From contig NZ_JANGEY010000002.1 of the NCBI RefSeq assembly GCF_024451105.1, positions 1-64,000 of the forward strand: DNA of 64,000 nt, written 5' to 3'. The translations under genes were made by a program, and so were the position numbers. The stretch comes from Stutzerimonas stutzeri. Lineage in GTDB: Bacteria; Pseudomonadota; Gammaproteobacteria; Pseudomonadales; Pseudomonadaceae. Positions 1 to 17,274 of this stretch are shown here, piece by piece; the first letter of the stretch is position 1; the number at the start of each line of letters is the position of its first letter. The notes beneath the pieces were generated by a model, which worked only from the letters and a program-made list of their open reading frames with translations, did no database searches and was not told the origin of the DNA.

Positions 1-70
1 TGTGATGCTGATAATCTTGCGACTCTCAGTCTTACCTCACAAGCACCCACACGAATTGCTTGATTCAACT

Positions 71-81
71 TGTTAAAGAGC
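71..81 (-). promoter_or_regulatory. rrn boxA antitermination element
   Basis: On the minus strand this reads GCTCTTTAACA, the canonical boxA bound by NusB/NusE to protect rRNA transcription from Rho. It lies about 50 bases downstream of the third promoter, with the transcript running to the left edge. Confidence 0.85.
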
Positions 82-128
82 GTTTCGATCAGATTCAGCG
101 GAAGCTTTCGTCTCAACCGAGGCCGCGT

Positions 129-156
129 ATTCTACAGCAGCCTTTCAACCTGTCAA
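129..156 (-). promoter_or_regulatory. rrn promoter P3 (closest to 16S)
   Basis: The minus strand shows TTGACA (156-151), a 16-base spacer and TAGAAT (134-129), followed by a GC-rich discriminator ACGCGGCC. A 16-base spacer and GC-rich discriminator are typical of stringently controlled rRNA promoters. Confidence 0.8.
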
Positions 157-235
157 GCGATTTTCGAAAATTTTCTTTCCGAATCAACCGCTTGCGCCTC
201 AGCGGACAAACCCACCACCGAAGCAAGGGAGAGAA

Positions 236-263
236 ATCATACAGCAACCAGCGCTGCCGTCAA
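236..263 (-). promoter_or_regulatory. rrn promoter P2
   Basis: The minus strand shows TTGACG (263-258), a 16-base spacer and TATGAT (241-236). It is the middle of three tandem promoters with the same spacer length, pointing toward the rRNA operon. Confidence 0.7.
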
Positions 264-435
264 CCCCCTCCACTTCATCTACCGAACGACCTGTCGACTC
301 GCAACACGGCCGCCGGAAGACTTGCCGAGCAGCCCAAGAACCTGCTGCCCCGCACCACCCCGACATCTCGCCCATCAAGCCAAGCACTTGATTTACAAGG
401 CTTTTTCGATCAGCTCGTCGCCGGAAGTGGGGCGC

Positions 436-463
436 ATTATAGACGCCTTCGCGCAGGCGTCAA
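436..463 (-). promoter_or_regulatory. rrn promoter P1, overlapping the cysG stop codon
   Basis: The minus strand shows TTGACG (463-458), a 16-base spacer and a perfect TATAAT (441-436) followed by GCGCCCC. The cysG stop codon TGA (462-460) lies inside the -35 hexamer. The A-rich stretch just upstream, which could act as an UP element, encodes the last residues of CysG. Confidence 0.85.
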
Positions 464-1875
464 CGACTTTTTGAAACTTCTTGTTCCGGATCATCCTGCC
501 CTACGAACCACGCCAGCTTTTCGCGCAGACGCACCACCTCACCCACGATCACCAGAGTAGGCGCATGCACCTTGTGCCTGGCAACCAGTTGCGGCAGGTC
601 GGACAGCGTTCCGGTGAACACTCTCTGTTGCGGCGTGGTGCCTTGCTGCACCAGCGCTGCCGGCGTATCGGCCGCACGACCGTGGCGGATCAGCTCCTGA
701 CAGATCACGGGAAGACCGACCAGCCCCATGTAGAACACCAGCGTCTGCCCCGGCGCCACCAGATCGCTCCAAGGCAGATCGCAGCTGCCGTCCTTGAGAT
801 GCCCGGTCACGAAGCGCACCGACTGGGCGTAGTCGCGATGGGTCAGGGGAATGCCGGCATAGGAGGCACAGCCCGAAGCGGCAGTGATGCCCGGCACCAC
901 CTGGAAGGGCACGCCTTCGGCAGTCAACTCCTCGAGCTCCTCGCCTCCGCGACCGAAGATGAAGGGGTCCCCCCCCTTCAGGCGCAGCACCCGCTTCCCC
1001 TGCCTGGCCAGCTCGACCAGTCGGCGGTTGATCTGCTCTTGCGGCAGGGCATGCTCACTACGGCGCTTGCCCACGTAAATCCGCTCGGCATCGCGGCGGC
1101 ACATGTCGACGATGGCCGGAGCGACCAGACGATCATAGAGCACCACGTCGGCCTGCTGCATCAGTCGCAGGGCCCGGAAAGTCAAAAGATCCGGATCTCC
1201 CGGCCCCGCGCCGACCAGATATACCTCGCCCAGCTCGCGCTCACGACCGCCGGCCAGCTTGTCCGCCAGCAGCCGCTCAGCCTCCGCCTCCCGCCCGGCC
1301 AGGAGCTGCTCGGCGACTGCGCCCTGAAACACCTCCTCCCAGAACACCCGCCGCTGTTGCACGTCGGCAAAACGCTGCTTGACCGCCCCCCGGAACCTTT
1401 GCGCCAGACCGGCCAGACGACCGTAGGCAGCCGGGATCATGGTCTCCAGGCGAGCGCGCATCAAGCGGGTCAGGACCGGCGCGTCTCCACCACTGGACAC
1501 GGCCACCATCAGCGGGGAGCGATCGACTATGGCCGGAAAGATCACGCTGCACAGCGCCGGGGCATCCACCACATTCACCGGCAGGCTGCGCTCACCGGCC
1601 TCGCGCGAGACCCGCGCATTGAGCGACTCGTCATCGGTGGCGGCCACTACCAACACGCAGCCGTCGAGGTCGGCGGACGCGTAGCTGCGCATCAGCAACT
1701 CGCCGCCGCCCTGCTCGACCAGCCCCACCAGCACATCCTCGACCGATGGCGCCACCAGCCGCAGGCGGGCTCCCGCCTCGGCGAGCAGACGCGCCTTGCG
1801 CAAGGCGACCTCACCGCCGCCGACCACCAGCACCAGGCGACCGCGCAGATTATGAAAGAGGGGAAGGAACTCCAT
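460..1875 (-). CDS. cysG: Siroheme synthase CysG
   Basis: Trifunctional cytoplasmic enzyme. The N-terminal half is the NAD-dependent precorrin-2 dehydrogenase and ferrochelatase. The C-terminal half is the SAM-dependent uroporphyrinogen III C-methyltransferase. Together they make siroheme for sulfite and nitrite reductases. The Rossmann loop [12 protein letters not shown] lies near the N-terminus, and [11 protein letters not shown] and [14 protein letters not shown] mark the methyltransferase. At 471 residues it has the family's usual length. I start at [10 protein letters not shown]; the open frame runs to 2007 but the extra 44 residues look unconserved. It follows serS on the same strand by 132 bases and ends inside the rRNA promoter P1. 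Confidence 0.95.
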   Translation of the reverse strand: MEFLPLFHNLRGRLVLVVGGGEVALRKARLLAEAGARLRLVAPSVEDVLVGLVEQGGGELLMRSYASADLDGCVLVVAATDDESLNARVSREAGERSLPVNVVDAPALCSVIFPAIVDRSPLMVAVSSGGDAPVLTRLMRARLETMIPAAYGRLAGLAQRFRGAVKQRFADVQQRRVFWEEVFQGAVAEQLLAGREAEAERLLADKLAGGRERELGEVYLVGAGPGDPDLLTFRALRLMQQADVVLYDRLVAPAIVDMCRRDAERIYVGKRRSEHALPQEQINRRLVELARQGKRVLRLKGGDPFIFGRGGEELEELTAEGVPFQVVPGITAASGCASYAGIPLTHRDYAQSVRFVTGHLKDGSCDLPWSDLVAPGQTLVFYMGLVGLPVICQELIRHGRAADTPAALVQQGTTPQQRVFTGTLSDLPQLVARHKVHAPTLVIVGEVVRLREKLAWFVGQDDPEQEVSKSR

Positions 1876-2007
1876 GGACAACCTCGCGGCAAGCAGCGGA
1901 CTGTTGAAATGAAAAGGGCCGGCGACTGGAACACCGGCCCATTGCATGACCTCGAACAGGAAATGCGCAAGGCGGAGTCCGCAGCCCCCGCCAGCGCGCG
2001 GCAGCAA

Positions 2008-3300
<1,293 letters not shown>

Positions 3301-3467
3301 TCAGTCGAAGCAGTCGAATAAGTTTTTTGCACGGCAATCGATACCGGCTGCCGCCATCGGCGCCCCGCGCACTGCCTGCCGCAACGGGACATCCACGACA
3401 AGGGCGAAGAGTTTACCCGCAGAAGCGGACAACGGGCAGCCCGTCGACTCCATCGGCGGAAATGAGC

Positions 3468-3845
3468 CTACAGCACCCTGACCAAGGCCAGTCCGCCCCA
3501 GGTGGCAAGCAGCCCACCGAAGACGCTGAGCACGGCATAGCCGAGCGCCGCCACCGGTTGGCCGCTCTCCAGCAGGCGCAGGGTGTCCAGAGAAAACGAC
3601 GAAAAGGTGGTCAACCCACCGAGGAATCCCACCACGAGGCCGGCGCGCAGCGCCAGCGGGATTTCCGGGCGCAGCAGGAACAGGCCGTACAGGTAGCCGA
3701 TCAGCAGGCAGCCGACGAAGTTGACTGCCAGGGTCGCCCAATAGAAATGCTGCGGCCAGTGCACCGAGACCCAGTTCGACACGGCGAAACGCATGAGGCT
3801 GCCAGCTGCACCGCCGGCCGCGACGGCCAGAGCCACGCCGATCAT
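3468..3845 (-). CDS. crcB: Fluoride channel CrcB/Fluc
   Basis: Small inner-membrane fluoride exporter that works as a dual-topology dimer. The 125 residues form four hydrophobic segments and carry family motifs: GGAAGSLMR near the N-terminus, [10 protein letters not shown] in the second helix and [13 protein letters not shown] in the third, which contains the helix break and the Phe residues that line the pore. The start ATG overlaps the rarA stop codon by four bases, so the two are probably translationally coupled. I saw no obvious fluoride riboswitch in front of it. Confidence 0.93.
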   Translation of the reverse strand: MIGVALAVAAGGAAGSLMRFAVSNWVSVHWPQHFYWATLAVNFVGCLLIGYLYGLFLLRPEIPLALRAGLVVGFLGGLTTFSSFSLDTLRLLESGQPVAALGYAVLSVFGGLLATWGGLALVRVL

Positions 3846-5167
3846 GATTTCCTTCTGCGTCGCGAACTGCTGCGATCGAGCTCGGCAAGATGCGCCAGCT
3901 TCTCGCGGATCTTCGACTCCAGGCCGCGGGGCGCCGGCTGGTAATAGGCCTGCGGCTGCATCTGCTCAGGGAAATAGTCCTCCCCCGCCGCGTAGGCCTC
4001 CGGCTCGTCGTGGGCATAGCGATACTCGTCGCCGTAGCCCAGATCCTTCATCAACCGAGTCGGAGCGTTGCGCAGGTGCAACGGCACCTCCAGCGAACCG
4101 TGGGCGGCCGCATCGCGCATGGCCGCCTTGAAGCCCAGATACACCGCATTGCTCTTCGGCGCACAGGCCAGGTAGACGATGGCTTGGGCGATGGCCAGCT
4201 CCCCCTCGGGACTGCCCAGGCGCTCCTGCACGTCCCAGGCCGCCAGACACAGCATCAGGGCGCGCGGATCGGCGTTGCCGATGTCCTCGCTGGCCATGCG
4301 CACCACCCGGCGCGCCAGATACAGCGGGTCGCAGCCACCGTCGAGCATGCGGGCAAACCAGTAGAGTGCGGCGTCCGGACTGGAGCCGCGCACCGACTTG
4401 TGCAGGGCACTGATCTGATCGTAGAAGGCCTCGCCACCCTTGTCGAAACGCCGGCGACCGTCGCCCAGCAGGCTCTCCAGCAGGGCGACGTCGATTTCCT
4501 CGCCATCGTCGAGCAGATCGGCGGCATTCTCCAGCAAGTTGAGCAGACGCCGCCCGTCGCCATCGGCGGCCGCCACCAGCAGGGTCGTCGCCTCAGCACC
4601 GATGCGCAACCCGCGCCCACCCAAGCCGCACGTCTCACTCAGCGCACGTTCGAGCAGCCGGCGCAGGGCGGCCTCGTCGAGACTCTTGAGCACATAGACC
4701 CGCGCCCGCGACAACAGCGCGTTGTTCAGCTCGAACGAGGGGTTCTCCGTGGTGGCGCCGATGAAGATCAGCGTACCGTCCTCGACATAGGGCAGGAAGG
4801 CGTCCTGCTGGGCCTTGTTGAAACGATGCACCTCATCGACGAACAAAATGGTGCGCCTGCCGTACTGCGCCATCTGCTGGTGGGCGACCTCGACCGCCCG
4901 GCGAATCTCCTTGACCCCGGCGAGCACGGCGGAAATGGTCTCGAAATGGGCACTGCCGACATGCGCCAGCAGGCGCGCCAGGGTGGTCTTGCCCACCCCC
5001 GGCGGCCCCCAGAAGATCATCGAGTGCAAGGCGCCCTGTTCCAGCGCCTCGCGCAGCGGCTTGCCACGCCCGAGGATGTGTTCCTGGCCGACATACTCGT
5101 CCAGCCCCGAAGGGCGCATGCGTGCAGCCAACGGCTGGTTGCCGGAAGGGCTATCGAACAGGTCCAT
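3842..5167 (-). CDS. rarA: Replication-associated recombination protein RarA (MgsA)
   Basis: AAA+ ATPase of the RarA/WRNIP1 family that acts at stalled replication forks. The 441 residues carry Walker [15 protein letters not shown] near residue 53, Walker [17 protein letters not shown], sensor 1 [10 protein letters not shown] and the C-terminal tetramerisation domain ([16 protein letters not shown] and following). It follows lolA on the same strand by about 10 bases and overlaps crcB, so ftsK-lolA-rarA-crcB may be one transcript. Confidence 0.95.
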   Translation of the reverse strand: MDLFDSPSGNQPLAARMRPSGLDEYVGQEHILGRGKPLREALEQGALHSMIFWGPPGVGKTTLARLLAHVGSAHFETISAVLAGVKEIRRAVEVAHQQMAQYGRRTILFVDEVHRFNKAQQDAFLPYVEDGTLIFIGATTENPSFELNNALLSRARVYVLKSLDEAALRRLLERALSETCGLGGRGLRIGAEATTLLVAAADGDGRRLLNLLENAADLLDDGEEIDVALLESLLGDGRRRFDKGGEAFYDQISALHKSVRGSSPDAALYWFARMLDGGCDPLYLARRVVRMASEDIGNADPRALMLCLAAWDVQERLGSPEGELAIAQAIVYLACAPKSNAVYLGFKAAMRDAAAHGSLEVPLHLRNAPTRLMKDLGYGDEYRYAHDEPEAYAAGEDYFPEQMQPQAYYQPAPRGLESKIREKLAHLAELDRSSSRRRRKS

Positions 5168-5177
5168 GCGCGGAGCC

Positions 5178-5810
5178 TCACTGCTCCTCGATCACGTCGG
5201 CCCCCTCGGGGACCTGGAAGGTGAACAGGCCGTCGGGCAGCGGCTCGTTCAGCCTGACGCCGAGGAACAGGATATTGGTACGCTGACCGATACTGTCAAT
5301 AAGCTGCATGTCGTTGATCACCCCGTTGCGGAACGACAGACGCAGGGTGTCGAACAGGGTGTCCTTGGCCTTGGGCTTGAGGATGAAGTCCACCACGCTG
5401 CCCCCCTCACGGTGACTGATGGTGAAATTCTCGCGAATCTTCGAGACGTCGCCGGAGAGCAGCAGGGCCGGCGTATGGGTCATACGCTGATCGAGCGCCT
5501 GGACCGTCACCTGCTCGAGATCCGGATCGTACAGCCAGACCTTCTCGCCATTGGAAACCAGCAACTGCTCCATGGGCGCGTCGGTATGCCAGCGCAGCAG
5601 GCCGGGTCGCTTGAGACGCATCTCGCCGCTGGCCTCCTGCAACTGGGTACCGGAGCCGTCCAGGGTCAACTGGGAGAAACGCCCGCTCAGGGTCTGCGCC
5701 TGACCGAGCAACTCGGTCAGGCGCTGCACGGACCTGGCGTCGTCCTGGGCATGCACGGTGGCGCCGCCCAGGGTCAGGGCAGCCAGCAACAACACTCGAA
5801 TCAGACGCAT
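5178..5810 (-). CDS. lolA: Outer-membrane lipoprotein carrier protein LolA
   Basis: Periplasmic chaperone that takes lipoproteins from the LolCDE complex and delivers them to LolB at the outer membrane. The 210 residues start with a Sec signal peptide ([17 protein letters not shown], probable cleavage after VHA). The rest is the LolA half-barrel, including [16 protein letters not shown] and [10 protein letters not shown]. It lies 10 bases after ftsK, an arrangement common in gammaproteobacteria. Confidence 0.95.
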   Translation of the reverse strand: MRLIRVLLLAALTLGGATVHAQDDARSVQRLTELLGQAQTLSGRFSQLTLDGSGTQLQEASGEMRLKRPGLLRWHTDAPMEQLLVSNGEKVWLYDPDLEQVTVQALDQRMTHTPALLLSGDVSKIRENFTISHREGGSVVDFILKPKAKDTLFDTLRLSFRNGVINDMQLIDSIGQRTNILFLGVRLNEPLPDGLFTFQVPEGADVIEEQ

Positions 5811-5820
5811 AGAGCCTCGC

Positions 5821-8430
5821 TCAGTCGCGCACCGGCGCCGGCGCGATCACGTCGCGGGAGCCGTTGCTGTTCATGGGGGTGACCACGCCGGCCATTTCCA
5901 TCGCCTCGATCATGCGAGCGGCGCGGTTGTAGCCGATCTTCAGCTTGCGCTGCACGGCGGAGATCGAGGCACGCCGACTCTCGGTGACGAAGCGTACTGC
6001 CTCGTCGTACAGCGGGTCCTCCTCGCTGCCTTCGCCACCGTCGCCGCCGGTCGAATCATAGGATCCGCCACTGCCCTCCTCGGTTCCCGCCAGGATGTCC
6101 TCGATGTAGTCGGGGGCGCCGCGCTGCTTCCAGGCGTCGACGGTGCGATGGACCTCGTCGTCGGACACGAAGGCACCGTGCACGCGGATCGGCAGGCCGG
6201 TACCGGGTGGCAGATAGAGCATGTCGCCATGGCCGAGCAACTGCTCGGCACCACCCTGATCGAGGATGGTGCGCGAGTCGATCTTGCTGGACACCTGGAA
6301 GGCGATACGAGTCGGGATGTTCGCCTTGATCAGGCCGGTGATCACGTCCACCGAAGGCCGCTGAGTGGCGAGAATCAGGTGGATACCGGCAGCACGCGCC
6401 TTCTGGGCGATGCGCGCGATCAGCTCTTCGACCTTCTTGCCGACGATCATCATCATGTCGGCGAATTCGTCGACCACCACCACGATGGTCGGCAACTGCT
6501 GAAGCAGCGGCGGCTGATCGCCGGGGCTCTCGCGGCGGAACAGCGGATCGGTCAGCGGCGCGCCGGCCTCCTCGGCGTCCTTGATCTTGCGATTGAAGCC
6601 AGCCAGGTTGCGCACGCCCATGGCCGCCATCAGCCTGTAGCGACGATCCATCTCGGCCACGCTCCAGCGCAGGGCGTTGGCTGCCTCCTTCATGTCGGTG
6701 ACCACCGGACAGAGCAGGTGCGGGATCCCCTCGTAAATCGACAGCTCGAGCATTTTCGGGTCGATCATGATCAGCCGCACCTGTTCGGGCGTCGACTTGT
6801 AGAGGATCGACAGCAGCATGGCGTTGACACCGACGGACTTGCCCGAGCCGGTGGTACCGGCCACCAGCAGGTGCGGCATCTTCGCCAGATCGGCGGTCAC
6901 CGGCCGGCCGCCGATGTCGTGGCCGAGGGCGATGGTCACCGGCGACCTGGCCTCATCGTATTCCGGAGTGGCCAGCACCTCGGAGAAGCGCACGATCTGG
7001 CGATTCTCGTTGGGAATCTCGATACCCACGGTGGTCTTGCCGGGAATCACCTCGACCACTCGGACGCTGATCACCGCCAACGAGCGAGCCAGATCCTTGG
7101 CCAGGTTGGTGATGCGACTGACCTTGATGCCCGGCGCCGGCTGGATCTCGAAGCGGGTGATCACCGGACCGGGGTAGGCGGCCACCACCTGCACCTCGAC
7201 ACCGAACTCCTTGAGCTTGATCTCCAGCAAGCGCGACATCGAGTCGAGCGCCTCGGGCGAAAAGCTGTTGGGCTTGGCTTGAGCCGGATCGAGCAGGGAC
7301 AGCGGCGGCAGCGTCCCGGAAAGCGCTGCGTCGACAAGCGGCACCAGCAAGCGCGGCGGCTCGGTCGGGCGACGGGACTGCGCAGCGGCCACCTCGGCAG
7401 GACGGGAAAGCGCGGAATCTGGCAGCACTGCCGGCGTCGCATCCGCCAGCGGACGCGGCGGCGACACGGCATGTGGCGGCCCCGCCAGCGCAGCAACCTG
7501 GAGGACCGACGAGGACTCGCCCGAGCTGACCTGCACCGGCTCGCTCGCCTCATCCAGCCGCAGCGCCGAAAACTCCGCATCATCGTCGAGATCGAGGGCC
7601 GTCAGGCCGATGACCGGCTCGATTCGCTCATCGACGACAGGCTCCCGCTCTACCGGCGGCAGCGGGGCCGACCGGCTCACAACGGCGGCGGACGGCACCT
7701 GCGTGCTCGACCGCGCACGGCGCACGGCCGGTGCCTCGTCGGCCGCATCCGACTCGCGCAGCTTCAAGCGCAGTTCGCGCCCCTCCTGCCGGGCCACCCA
7801 CCAACGCCCCACGGCGCTCTGGATCAGCTCACACAGATCGAGAGTGATCTTTCCGGTCAGGTCCATGACCCTGAACCAGGACAAATCGGTGAACACGGTC
7901 AGACCGAACAGGAACAGCGCGATGAACAGCAGGGTGCTGCCCTGCACGTTGAGCGCATCCTCGGCCCAGTGCCCCAGACTCTGCCCGAGGATGCCGCCTG
8001 CCGGCGCCTGCGGATTCACCCCCAGCGACTGGAACTGGATGGAGGCCAGTGCCGAAGTGGAAAGCAGCAGGAAGAACAGACCGATGAGCCGCCAGGAAAA
8101 CAGCCAGCCGTTCCAGTGGAACGGCTGGTGGCGGCTGCGGAACAGGTCGACGACCTTGATCGCCATCAGCAGCGGCAGCAAATAGGCCGCATAACCGAGA
8201 CCGAACAGGAAGAAACTGGCGACCCATGCCCCTACCCGCCCGGCCGCGTTCTGCACCTGCCCCACTCCGGTCGAGACATCGACCCCCGGATCCGTGGGAG
8301 AGTAGGTCAACAGCGCCATCCAGAAGTAGATGCACAGGGCACCCAGGGCGATCAGCGCCGCCTCCTTGAGGCGATAGTGCAACTGCTGACGCCAGGGAGT
8401 GGCTTTGACGGTATTCGCGGAACTCTTCAA
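5821..8430 (-). CDS. ftsK: DNA translocase FtsK
   Basis: Septal DNA pump that clears chromosome termini and activates XerCD at dif. The N-terminal part has about four transmembrane segments, then a Pro/Ser/Ala-rich linker, then the RecA-like motor with Walker [16 protein letters not shown] and Walker [16 protein letters not shown], and a C-terminal winged-helix gamma domain that reads KOPS sites ([19 protein letters not shown]). I propose a TTG start at 8430 ([20 protein letters not shown]) with AGGA upstream, because homology as I recall it begins there. The frame is open to an ATG at 8523, which would add 31 residues. Confidence 0.93.
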   Translation of the reverse strand: MKSSANTVKATPWRQQLHYRLKEAALIALGALCIYFWMALLTYSPTDPGVDVSTGVGQVQNAAGRVGAWVASFFLFGLGYAAYLLPLLMAIKVVDLFRSRHQPFHWNGWLFSWRLIGLFFLLLSTSALASIQFQSLGVNPQAPAGGILGQSLGHWAEDALNVQGSTLLFIALFLFGLTVFTDLSWFRVMDLTGKITLDLCELIQSAVGRWWVARQEGRELRLKLRESDAADEAPAVRRARSSTQVPSAAVVSRSAPLPPVEREPVVDERIEPVIGLTALDLDDDAEFSALRLDEASEPVQVSSGESSSVLQVAALAGPPHAVSPPRPLADATPAVLPDSALSRPAEVAAAQSRRPTEPPRLLVPLVDAALSGTLPPLSLLDPAQAKPNSFSPEALDSMSRLLEIKLKEFGVEVQVVAAYPGPVITRFEIQPAPGIKVSRITNLAKDLARSLAVISVRVVEVIPGKTTVGIEIPNENRQIVRFSEVLATPEYDEARSPVTIALGHDIGGRPVTADLAKMPHLLVAGTTGSGKSVGVNAMLLSILYKSTPEQVRLIMIDPKMLELSIYEGIPHLLCPVVTDMKEAANALRWSVAEMDRRYRLMAAMGVRNLAGFNRKIKDAEEAGAPLTDPLFRRESPGDQPPLLQQLPTIVVVVDEFADMMMIVGKKVEELIARIAQKARAAGIHLILATQRPSVDVITGLIKANIPTRIAFQVSSKIDSRTILDQGGAEQLLGHGDMLYLPPGTGLPIRVHGAFVSDDEVHRTVDAWKQRGAPDYIEDILAGTEEGSGGSYDSTGGDGGEGSEEDPLYDEAVRFVTESRRASISAVQRKLKIGYNRAARMIEAMEMAGVVTPMNSNGSRDVIAPAPVRD

Positions 8431-8577
8431 AACGTTGGGATTCCTGCATGCGCCCGGCACGCGAAAGGGTGGCCAGCCAGAACACTGCCTATTGTAAGAC
8501 TTTACCTGCCGGATGCCACGCAACCAGCCGCGCCAGCACAGCGCCGCTGACCGGCCCGGGCACGGGCGCTGCAGATT

Positions 8578-8606
8578 TTGCCGCTACCGCCCGCGCGGTG
8601 TAGCAT
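8578..8606 (+). promoter_or_regulatory. Probable trxB promoter
   Basis: TTGCCG (8578-8583), a 17-base spacer and TAGCAT (8601-8606), about 70 bases before the trxB start in the divergent ftsK-trxB gap. Confidence 0.5.
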
Positions 8607-8660
8607 GCTGGACAGTTGCACTGCAAAGGCTCAATTGGAGCACGCATTCCCCTTTCGTGA

Positions 8661-9629
<969 letters not shown>

Positions 9630-9664
9630 GGGACAAGGCGGGCCGGACGGTCCGCCCCACCACC

Positions 9665-10354
9665 ATGCTGCCTATCCTCTCGCGCCGCTCGCTCGACTTC
9701 CCCCCGCTGGAAACCGCCCTGGGCGAGCCCGACGGCCTGCTCGCCCTCGGCGGCGACCTCAGACCCGAGCGACTGGTCGCCGCTTACCGGCACGGCTGCT
9801 TTCCCTGGTACCAGGAAGGGCAACCGATCCTCTGGTGGTCCCCCGACCCACGCATGGTGCTTTTTCCGGAGGAGCTGCACGTCTCGCGCAGCCTGCGCAA
9901 GACCCTGCGCCAGAACCGCTTCACGATCACCTTCGACCGCGACTTCGCCGCCGTCGTCAGCGCCTGCGCTGCGCCGCGCAACCATGCCGACGGCACCTGG
10001 ATCACTCCGGCGATGCAGGCCGCCTACCGGGAGCTGCACCGCCGCGGCGTCGCCCACTCGGTGGAGGTCTGGCAGGACGAGCGGCTGGTCGGCGGACTCT
10101 ACGGACTGGCCATCGGCCGACTGTTCTTCGGCGAGTCCATGTTCAGCCGAGCGACCGACGCCTCCAAGGCCGGCTTCGTCACCCTGGTAGAACGCCTGCG
10201 CGACTGCGGCTTCAGGCTGATCGACTGCCAGATGCACACCCCACATCTGGCCAGCCTCGGCGCGCGCCCCATCCCGCGCAGCGAGTTCGCCGACCAGCTG
10301 CGACGTCATCTGGACCGAACCGGTACAGCCCCCTGGGCGGAGCGTCCGGCTTGA
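9665..10354 (+). CDS. aat: Leucyl/phenylalanyl-tRNA-protein transferase
   Basis: N-end-rule enzyme that moves Leu or Phe from aminoacyl-tRNA to proteins with N-terminal Arg or Lys, making them ClpS-ClpAP substrates. The 229 residues carry the family signatures [31 protein letters not shown] and [19 protein letters not shown]. Bpt follows at once, and the adaptor ClpS and unfoldase ClpA that read its products lie only 1-4 kb away. Confidence 0.95.
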   Translation: MLPILSRRSLDFPPLETALGEPDGLLALGGDLRPERLVAAYRHGCFPWYQEGQPILWWSPDPRMVLFPEELHVSRSLRKTLRQNRFTITFDRDFAAVVSACAAPRNHADGTWITPAMQAAYRELHRRGVAHSVEVWQDERLVGGLYGLAIGRLFFGESMFSRATDASKAGFVTLVERLRDCGFRLIDCQMHTPHLASLGARPIPRSEFADQLRRHLDRTGTAPWAERPA

Positions 10355-10406
10355 CTTACACTTTCCATGCACGTCTCGCTTCGCTCTCTTCAGCGAGGAT
10401 AGCGCC

Positions 10407-11114
10407 ATGACCGAATTCGCCGAGCTGAAGTTCTACGCTACACAGGCGCACGACTGCAGCTACCTGCCCGACCAGAAAGCCACCACCCTGTTTCTCGACC
10501 CGCGCCAGGCCATCGACGCCCAGATGTACGCCCAGCTCTCCGAGATCGGCTTTCGGCGCAGCGGCGAACACCTGTACCGCCCCCACTGCCAGCACTGCCA
10601 AGCCTGCATCCCGGCGCGCATCCCGACTGCCCACTTCCGCCCCAACCGCCAGCAGCAGCGCATCCTCAAGCGCAACCTGGACCTACAGGTACGCGCCGTG
10701 CGCCCGCGATTCAGCGAAGAGCACTACGCCCTCTACGCACGCTACATCGAGGGACGCCACGCCGACGGCGACATGTATCCGCCGAGTCGCGAACAGTTCG
10801 CCAGCTTCCTCGCCCGCGACCTGCCGTTCTGCACCTTCTTCGAATTCCGCCAGGATCGGCACCTGCTGGCGGTCGCGGTCACCGACGTGCTGCCAAACGG
10901 CCTGTCGGCGGTCTATACCTTCTTCGACCCCGACGCAGAAAGGCGCAGCCTCGGCCGCCTGGCCATCCTCTGGCAGATCGCCGAGGCCAGCCGCCGCGGC
11001 CTGCCGGCCGTCTACCTGGGCTACTGGATCCGCAACTGCCGGAAGATGAACTACAAGAGCGAGTACCGCCCCCTCGAGCTCTACGTGAACCAGCGCTGGG
11101 TGGCGCTCAACTGA
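10407..11114 (+). CDS. bpt: Aspartate/glutamate leucyltransferase Bpt
   Basis: Second N-end-rule transferase, adding Leu to proteins with N-terminal Asp or Glu. It belongs to the ATE1-like family. The 235 residues contain the N-terminal cysteine cluster ([13 protein letters not shown], about residues 57-69), [13 protein letters not shown] and the C-terminal [19 protein letters not shown]. It lies between aat and infA on the same strand. Confidence 0.94.
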   Translation: MTEFAELKFYATQAHDCSYLPDQKATTLFLDPRQAIDAQMYAQLSEIGFRRSGEHLYRPHCQHCQACIPARIPTAHFRPNRQQQRILKRNLDLQVRAVRPRFSEEHYALYARYIEGRHADGDMYPPSREQFASFLARDLPFCTFFEFRQDRHLLAVAVTDVLPNGLSAVYTFFDPDAERRSLGRLAILWQIAEASRRGLPAVYLGYWIRNCRKMNYKSEYRPLELYVNQRWVALN

Positions 11115-11121
11115 GCGCCCC

Positions 11122-11151
11122 TTGGCGTCGGCGAGGGTTTTCGGGCACAAT
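11122..11151 (+). promoter_or_regulatory. Probable infA promoter
   Basis: TTGGCG (11122-11127), an 18-base spacer and CACAAT (11146-11151), between bpt and infA. The leader to the ATG would be about 58 bases. Confidence 0.45.
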
Positions 11152-11215
11152 GCCCGCCGCTTTTGCCCGACCACTTCAACCGGGCCATCCCATAAGTACT
11201 TGAGGGCTTTACTGC

Positions 11216-11434
11216 ATGTCGAAAGAAGACAGCTTCGAAATGGAAGGCACTGTCATCGACACCCTGCCCAACACCATGTTCCGCGTGGAGTTGGAAAACG
11301 GGCACGTCGTCACCGCGCACATCTCCGGCAAGATGCGCAAGAACTACATCCGCATCCTGACCGGCGACAAGGTGCGCGTCGAGCTGACGCCCTACGACCT
11401 GAGCAAAGGTCGCATCACCTACCGCGCACGCTGA
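11216..11434 (+). CDS. infA: Translation initiation factor IF-1
   Basis: Small OB-fold protein that binds the ribosomal A site during initiation. Its 72 residues are the normal length, with [39 protein letters not shown] and a C-terminal GRITYRAR. It is followed by a strong terminator and then the convergent clpA. Confidence 0.97.
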   Translation: MSKEDSFEMEGTVIDTLPNTMFRVELENGHVVTAHISGKMRKNYIRILTGDKVRVELTPYDLSKGRITYRAR

Positions 11435-11451
11435 TCGGCGCAGGATCGTGA

Positions 11452-11487
11452 AGCACAACGCCCGGCATTGCCGGGCGTTGTGCTTTG
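11452..11487. terminator. Bidirectional terminator between infA and clpA
   Basis: A 16-base perfect inverted repeat (11452-11467 with 11469-11484) is flanked by a short A run on the left and a T run on the right. It lies between the convergent ends of infA and clpA and can serve both. Confidence 0.8.
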
Positions 11488-11503
11488 CGAGGAGCCGCCA
11501 ACC

Positions 11504-13774
<2,271 letters not shown>

Positions 13775-13813
13775 AACTTCACCTCACTTCACCTCATGCC
13801 CTAGGGCCCACTG

Positions 13814-14176
13814 TCAATCGTCTTTCTCTATCTCGCAGAGCAGCGGGTGCTGTGCCTCCCGCGCACACTGGTTGACCTGCATCGCCTTGGTCTCGGCGAT
13901 ATCCCGGGTGTAGACCCCGCACACCGCACGCCCCTCGGTGTGGACGGACAACATCACCCGGGTTGCCTTCTCGCGGTCCATGCCGAAGAAGCTCTCCAGC
14001 ACCTCGACCACGAAATCCATCGGCGTGTAGTCGTCGTTGAGCAGGATCACCTTGTACATCGCCGGCGGCTTGAGCGCCGGCCGGGCCTCCCGGACCGCGA
14101 CCCCCGACTCTTCGTCCGCGAACGGCCCGGACGAGTCCTGATTGAATGTTAGTCGAATCTGGCGGCTTGCATGCAT
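13814..14176 (-). CDS. clpS: ClpA adaptor protein ClpS
   Basis: Adaptor that recognises N-degrons (Leu, Phe, Tyr, Trp) and hands them to ClpA. The 120 residues contain [20 protein letters not shown], the Met/Asp pocket region, and [21 protein letters not shown] start at [14 protein letters not shown], matching the family N-terminus. The frame is open to 14377 but that extension is unconserved and would collide with the opposite cspD promoter region. Confidence 0.95.
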   Translation of the reverse strand: MHASRQIRLTFNQDSSGPFADEESGVAVREARPALKPPAMYKVILLNDDYTPMDFVVEVLESFFGMDREKATRVMLSVHTEGRAVCGVYTRDIAETKAMQVNQCAREAQHPLLCEIEKDD

Positions 14177-14259
14177 GCTCGGACGGACAACGCTGGCTGA
14201 AATGGATGGGACGGCAGGGTCAAGCATGAACCGCTTTGCAACCGAAGGGCACCCCGCCT

Positions 14260-14287
14260 TGACTATCGGCAAAACAGTGTTACAAAC
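14260..14287 (+). promoter_or_regulatory. Candidate cspD promoter
   Basis: TTGACT (14260-14265), a 16-base spacer and TACAAA (14282-14287), about 115 bases before the cspD start in the divergent clpS-cspD gap. Confidence 0.4.
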
Positions 14288-14403
14288 ACTCAAACATACC
14301 CACACCGGGCATATGGACATCGTCGGCGGCATCACGGGCTTCGCCGCACGGGTCTCGATGGATGATACTCCAGGCATGGAGTCCTTTGCAGAGGGAAGTC
14401 AGC

Positions 14404-14640
14404 ATGCTGAGCGGCAAGGTCAAGTGGTTCAACAACGCCAAGGGCTACGGCTTTATCCTGGCCGAGGGGCGGGATGAGGACCTGTTTGCACACTACTCGG
14501 CCATCCAGGGCGATGGATACAAGACCCTCAAAGCGGGCCAGACGGTCAGTTTCGAGATCCACCAGGGCCCCAAAGGGCTGCACGCCATCAACATCCAGCC
14601 CCACCCTCCAACATCTCGGACAGCACACACCAGCGACTGA
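14404..14640 (+). CDS. cspD: Cold-shock-domain protein CspD
   Basis: Single cold-shock domain that binds single-stranded nucleic acid. In E. coli CspD inhibits replication in stationary phase and is degraded by Lon. The 78 residues carry RNP-1 [15 protein letters not shown] and the RNP-2-like [10 protein letters not shown] start at MLSGKV, preceded by GAGGGAAG. A longer in-frame start at 14362 adds 14 unconserved residues. Pairing with clpS is a conserved gammaproteobacterial arrangement. Confidence 0.93.
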   Translation: MLSGKVKWFNNAKGYGFILAEGRDEDLFAHYSAIQGDGYKTLKAGQTVSFEIHQGPKGLHAINIQPHPPTSRTAHTSD

Positions 14641-17162
<2,522 letters not shown>

Positions 17163-17206
17163 GCGCAGCGCATGACGGGCGGCGCACGCCGCCCGCAACC
17201 TGACAG

Positions 17207-17234
17207 GAACCCCGGCCACGCGCCGGGGTTCTTG
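17207..17234 (+). terminator. idh terminator
   Basis: A 10-base-pair stem (17207-17216 with 17222-17231) and a five-base loop, followed by a short T-rich stretch, 45 bases after the idh stop. Confidence 0.65.
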
Positions 17235-17274
17235 TATCAGAGGCGCGCACGCCACACCGATTCCGGAGTTTCCC

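Larger units (their letters stand above)
1..429 (-). other. Leader region of an rRNA operon that continues left of the window
   Basis: No protein gene is credible in this stretch. Read leftward it holds three consensus-like promoters with GC-rich discriminators and then a boxA antitermination sequence. This is the architecture of a Pseudomonas rrn leader. The bases from about position 60 down to 1 resemble the conserved sequence between boxA and the 16S gene in Pseudomonas. The 16S gene itself should start shortly to the left of base 1 and is not in the window. Small ORFs here lie across the promoters and look like chance. Confidence 0.8.

Noticed and set aside
60-560. Two overlapping small plus-strand ORFs in the rrn leader
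   Set aside because: They cross three strong opposite-facing promoters and boxA, have Pro/Arg/Ser-rich translations and no ribosome-binding site.
5758-8550. Plus-strand open frame of 930 codons opposite ftsK
   Set aside because: Antisense to FtsK, whose domains are all recognisable. The translation is His/Arg/Gln-rich with no motifs.
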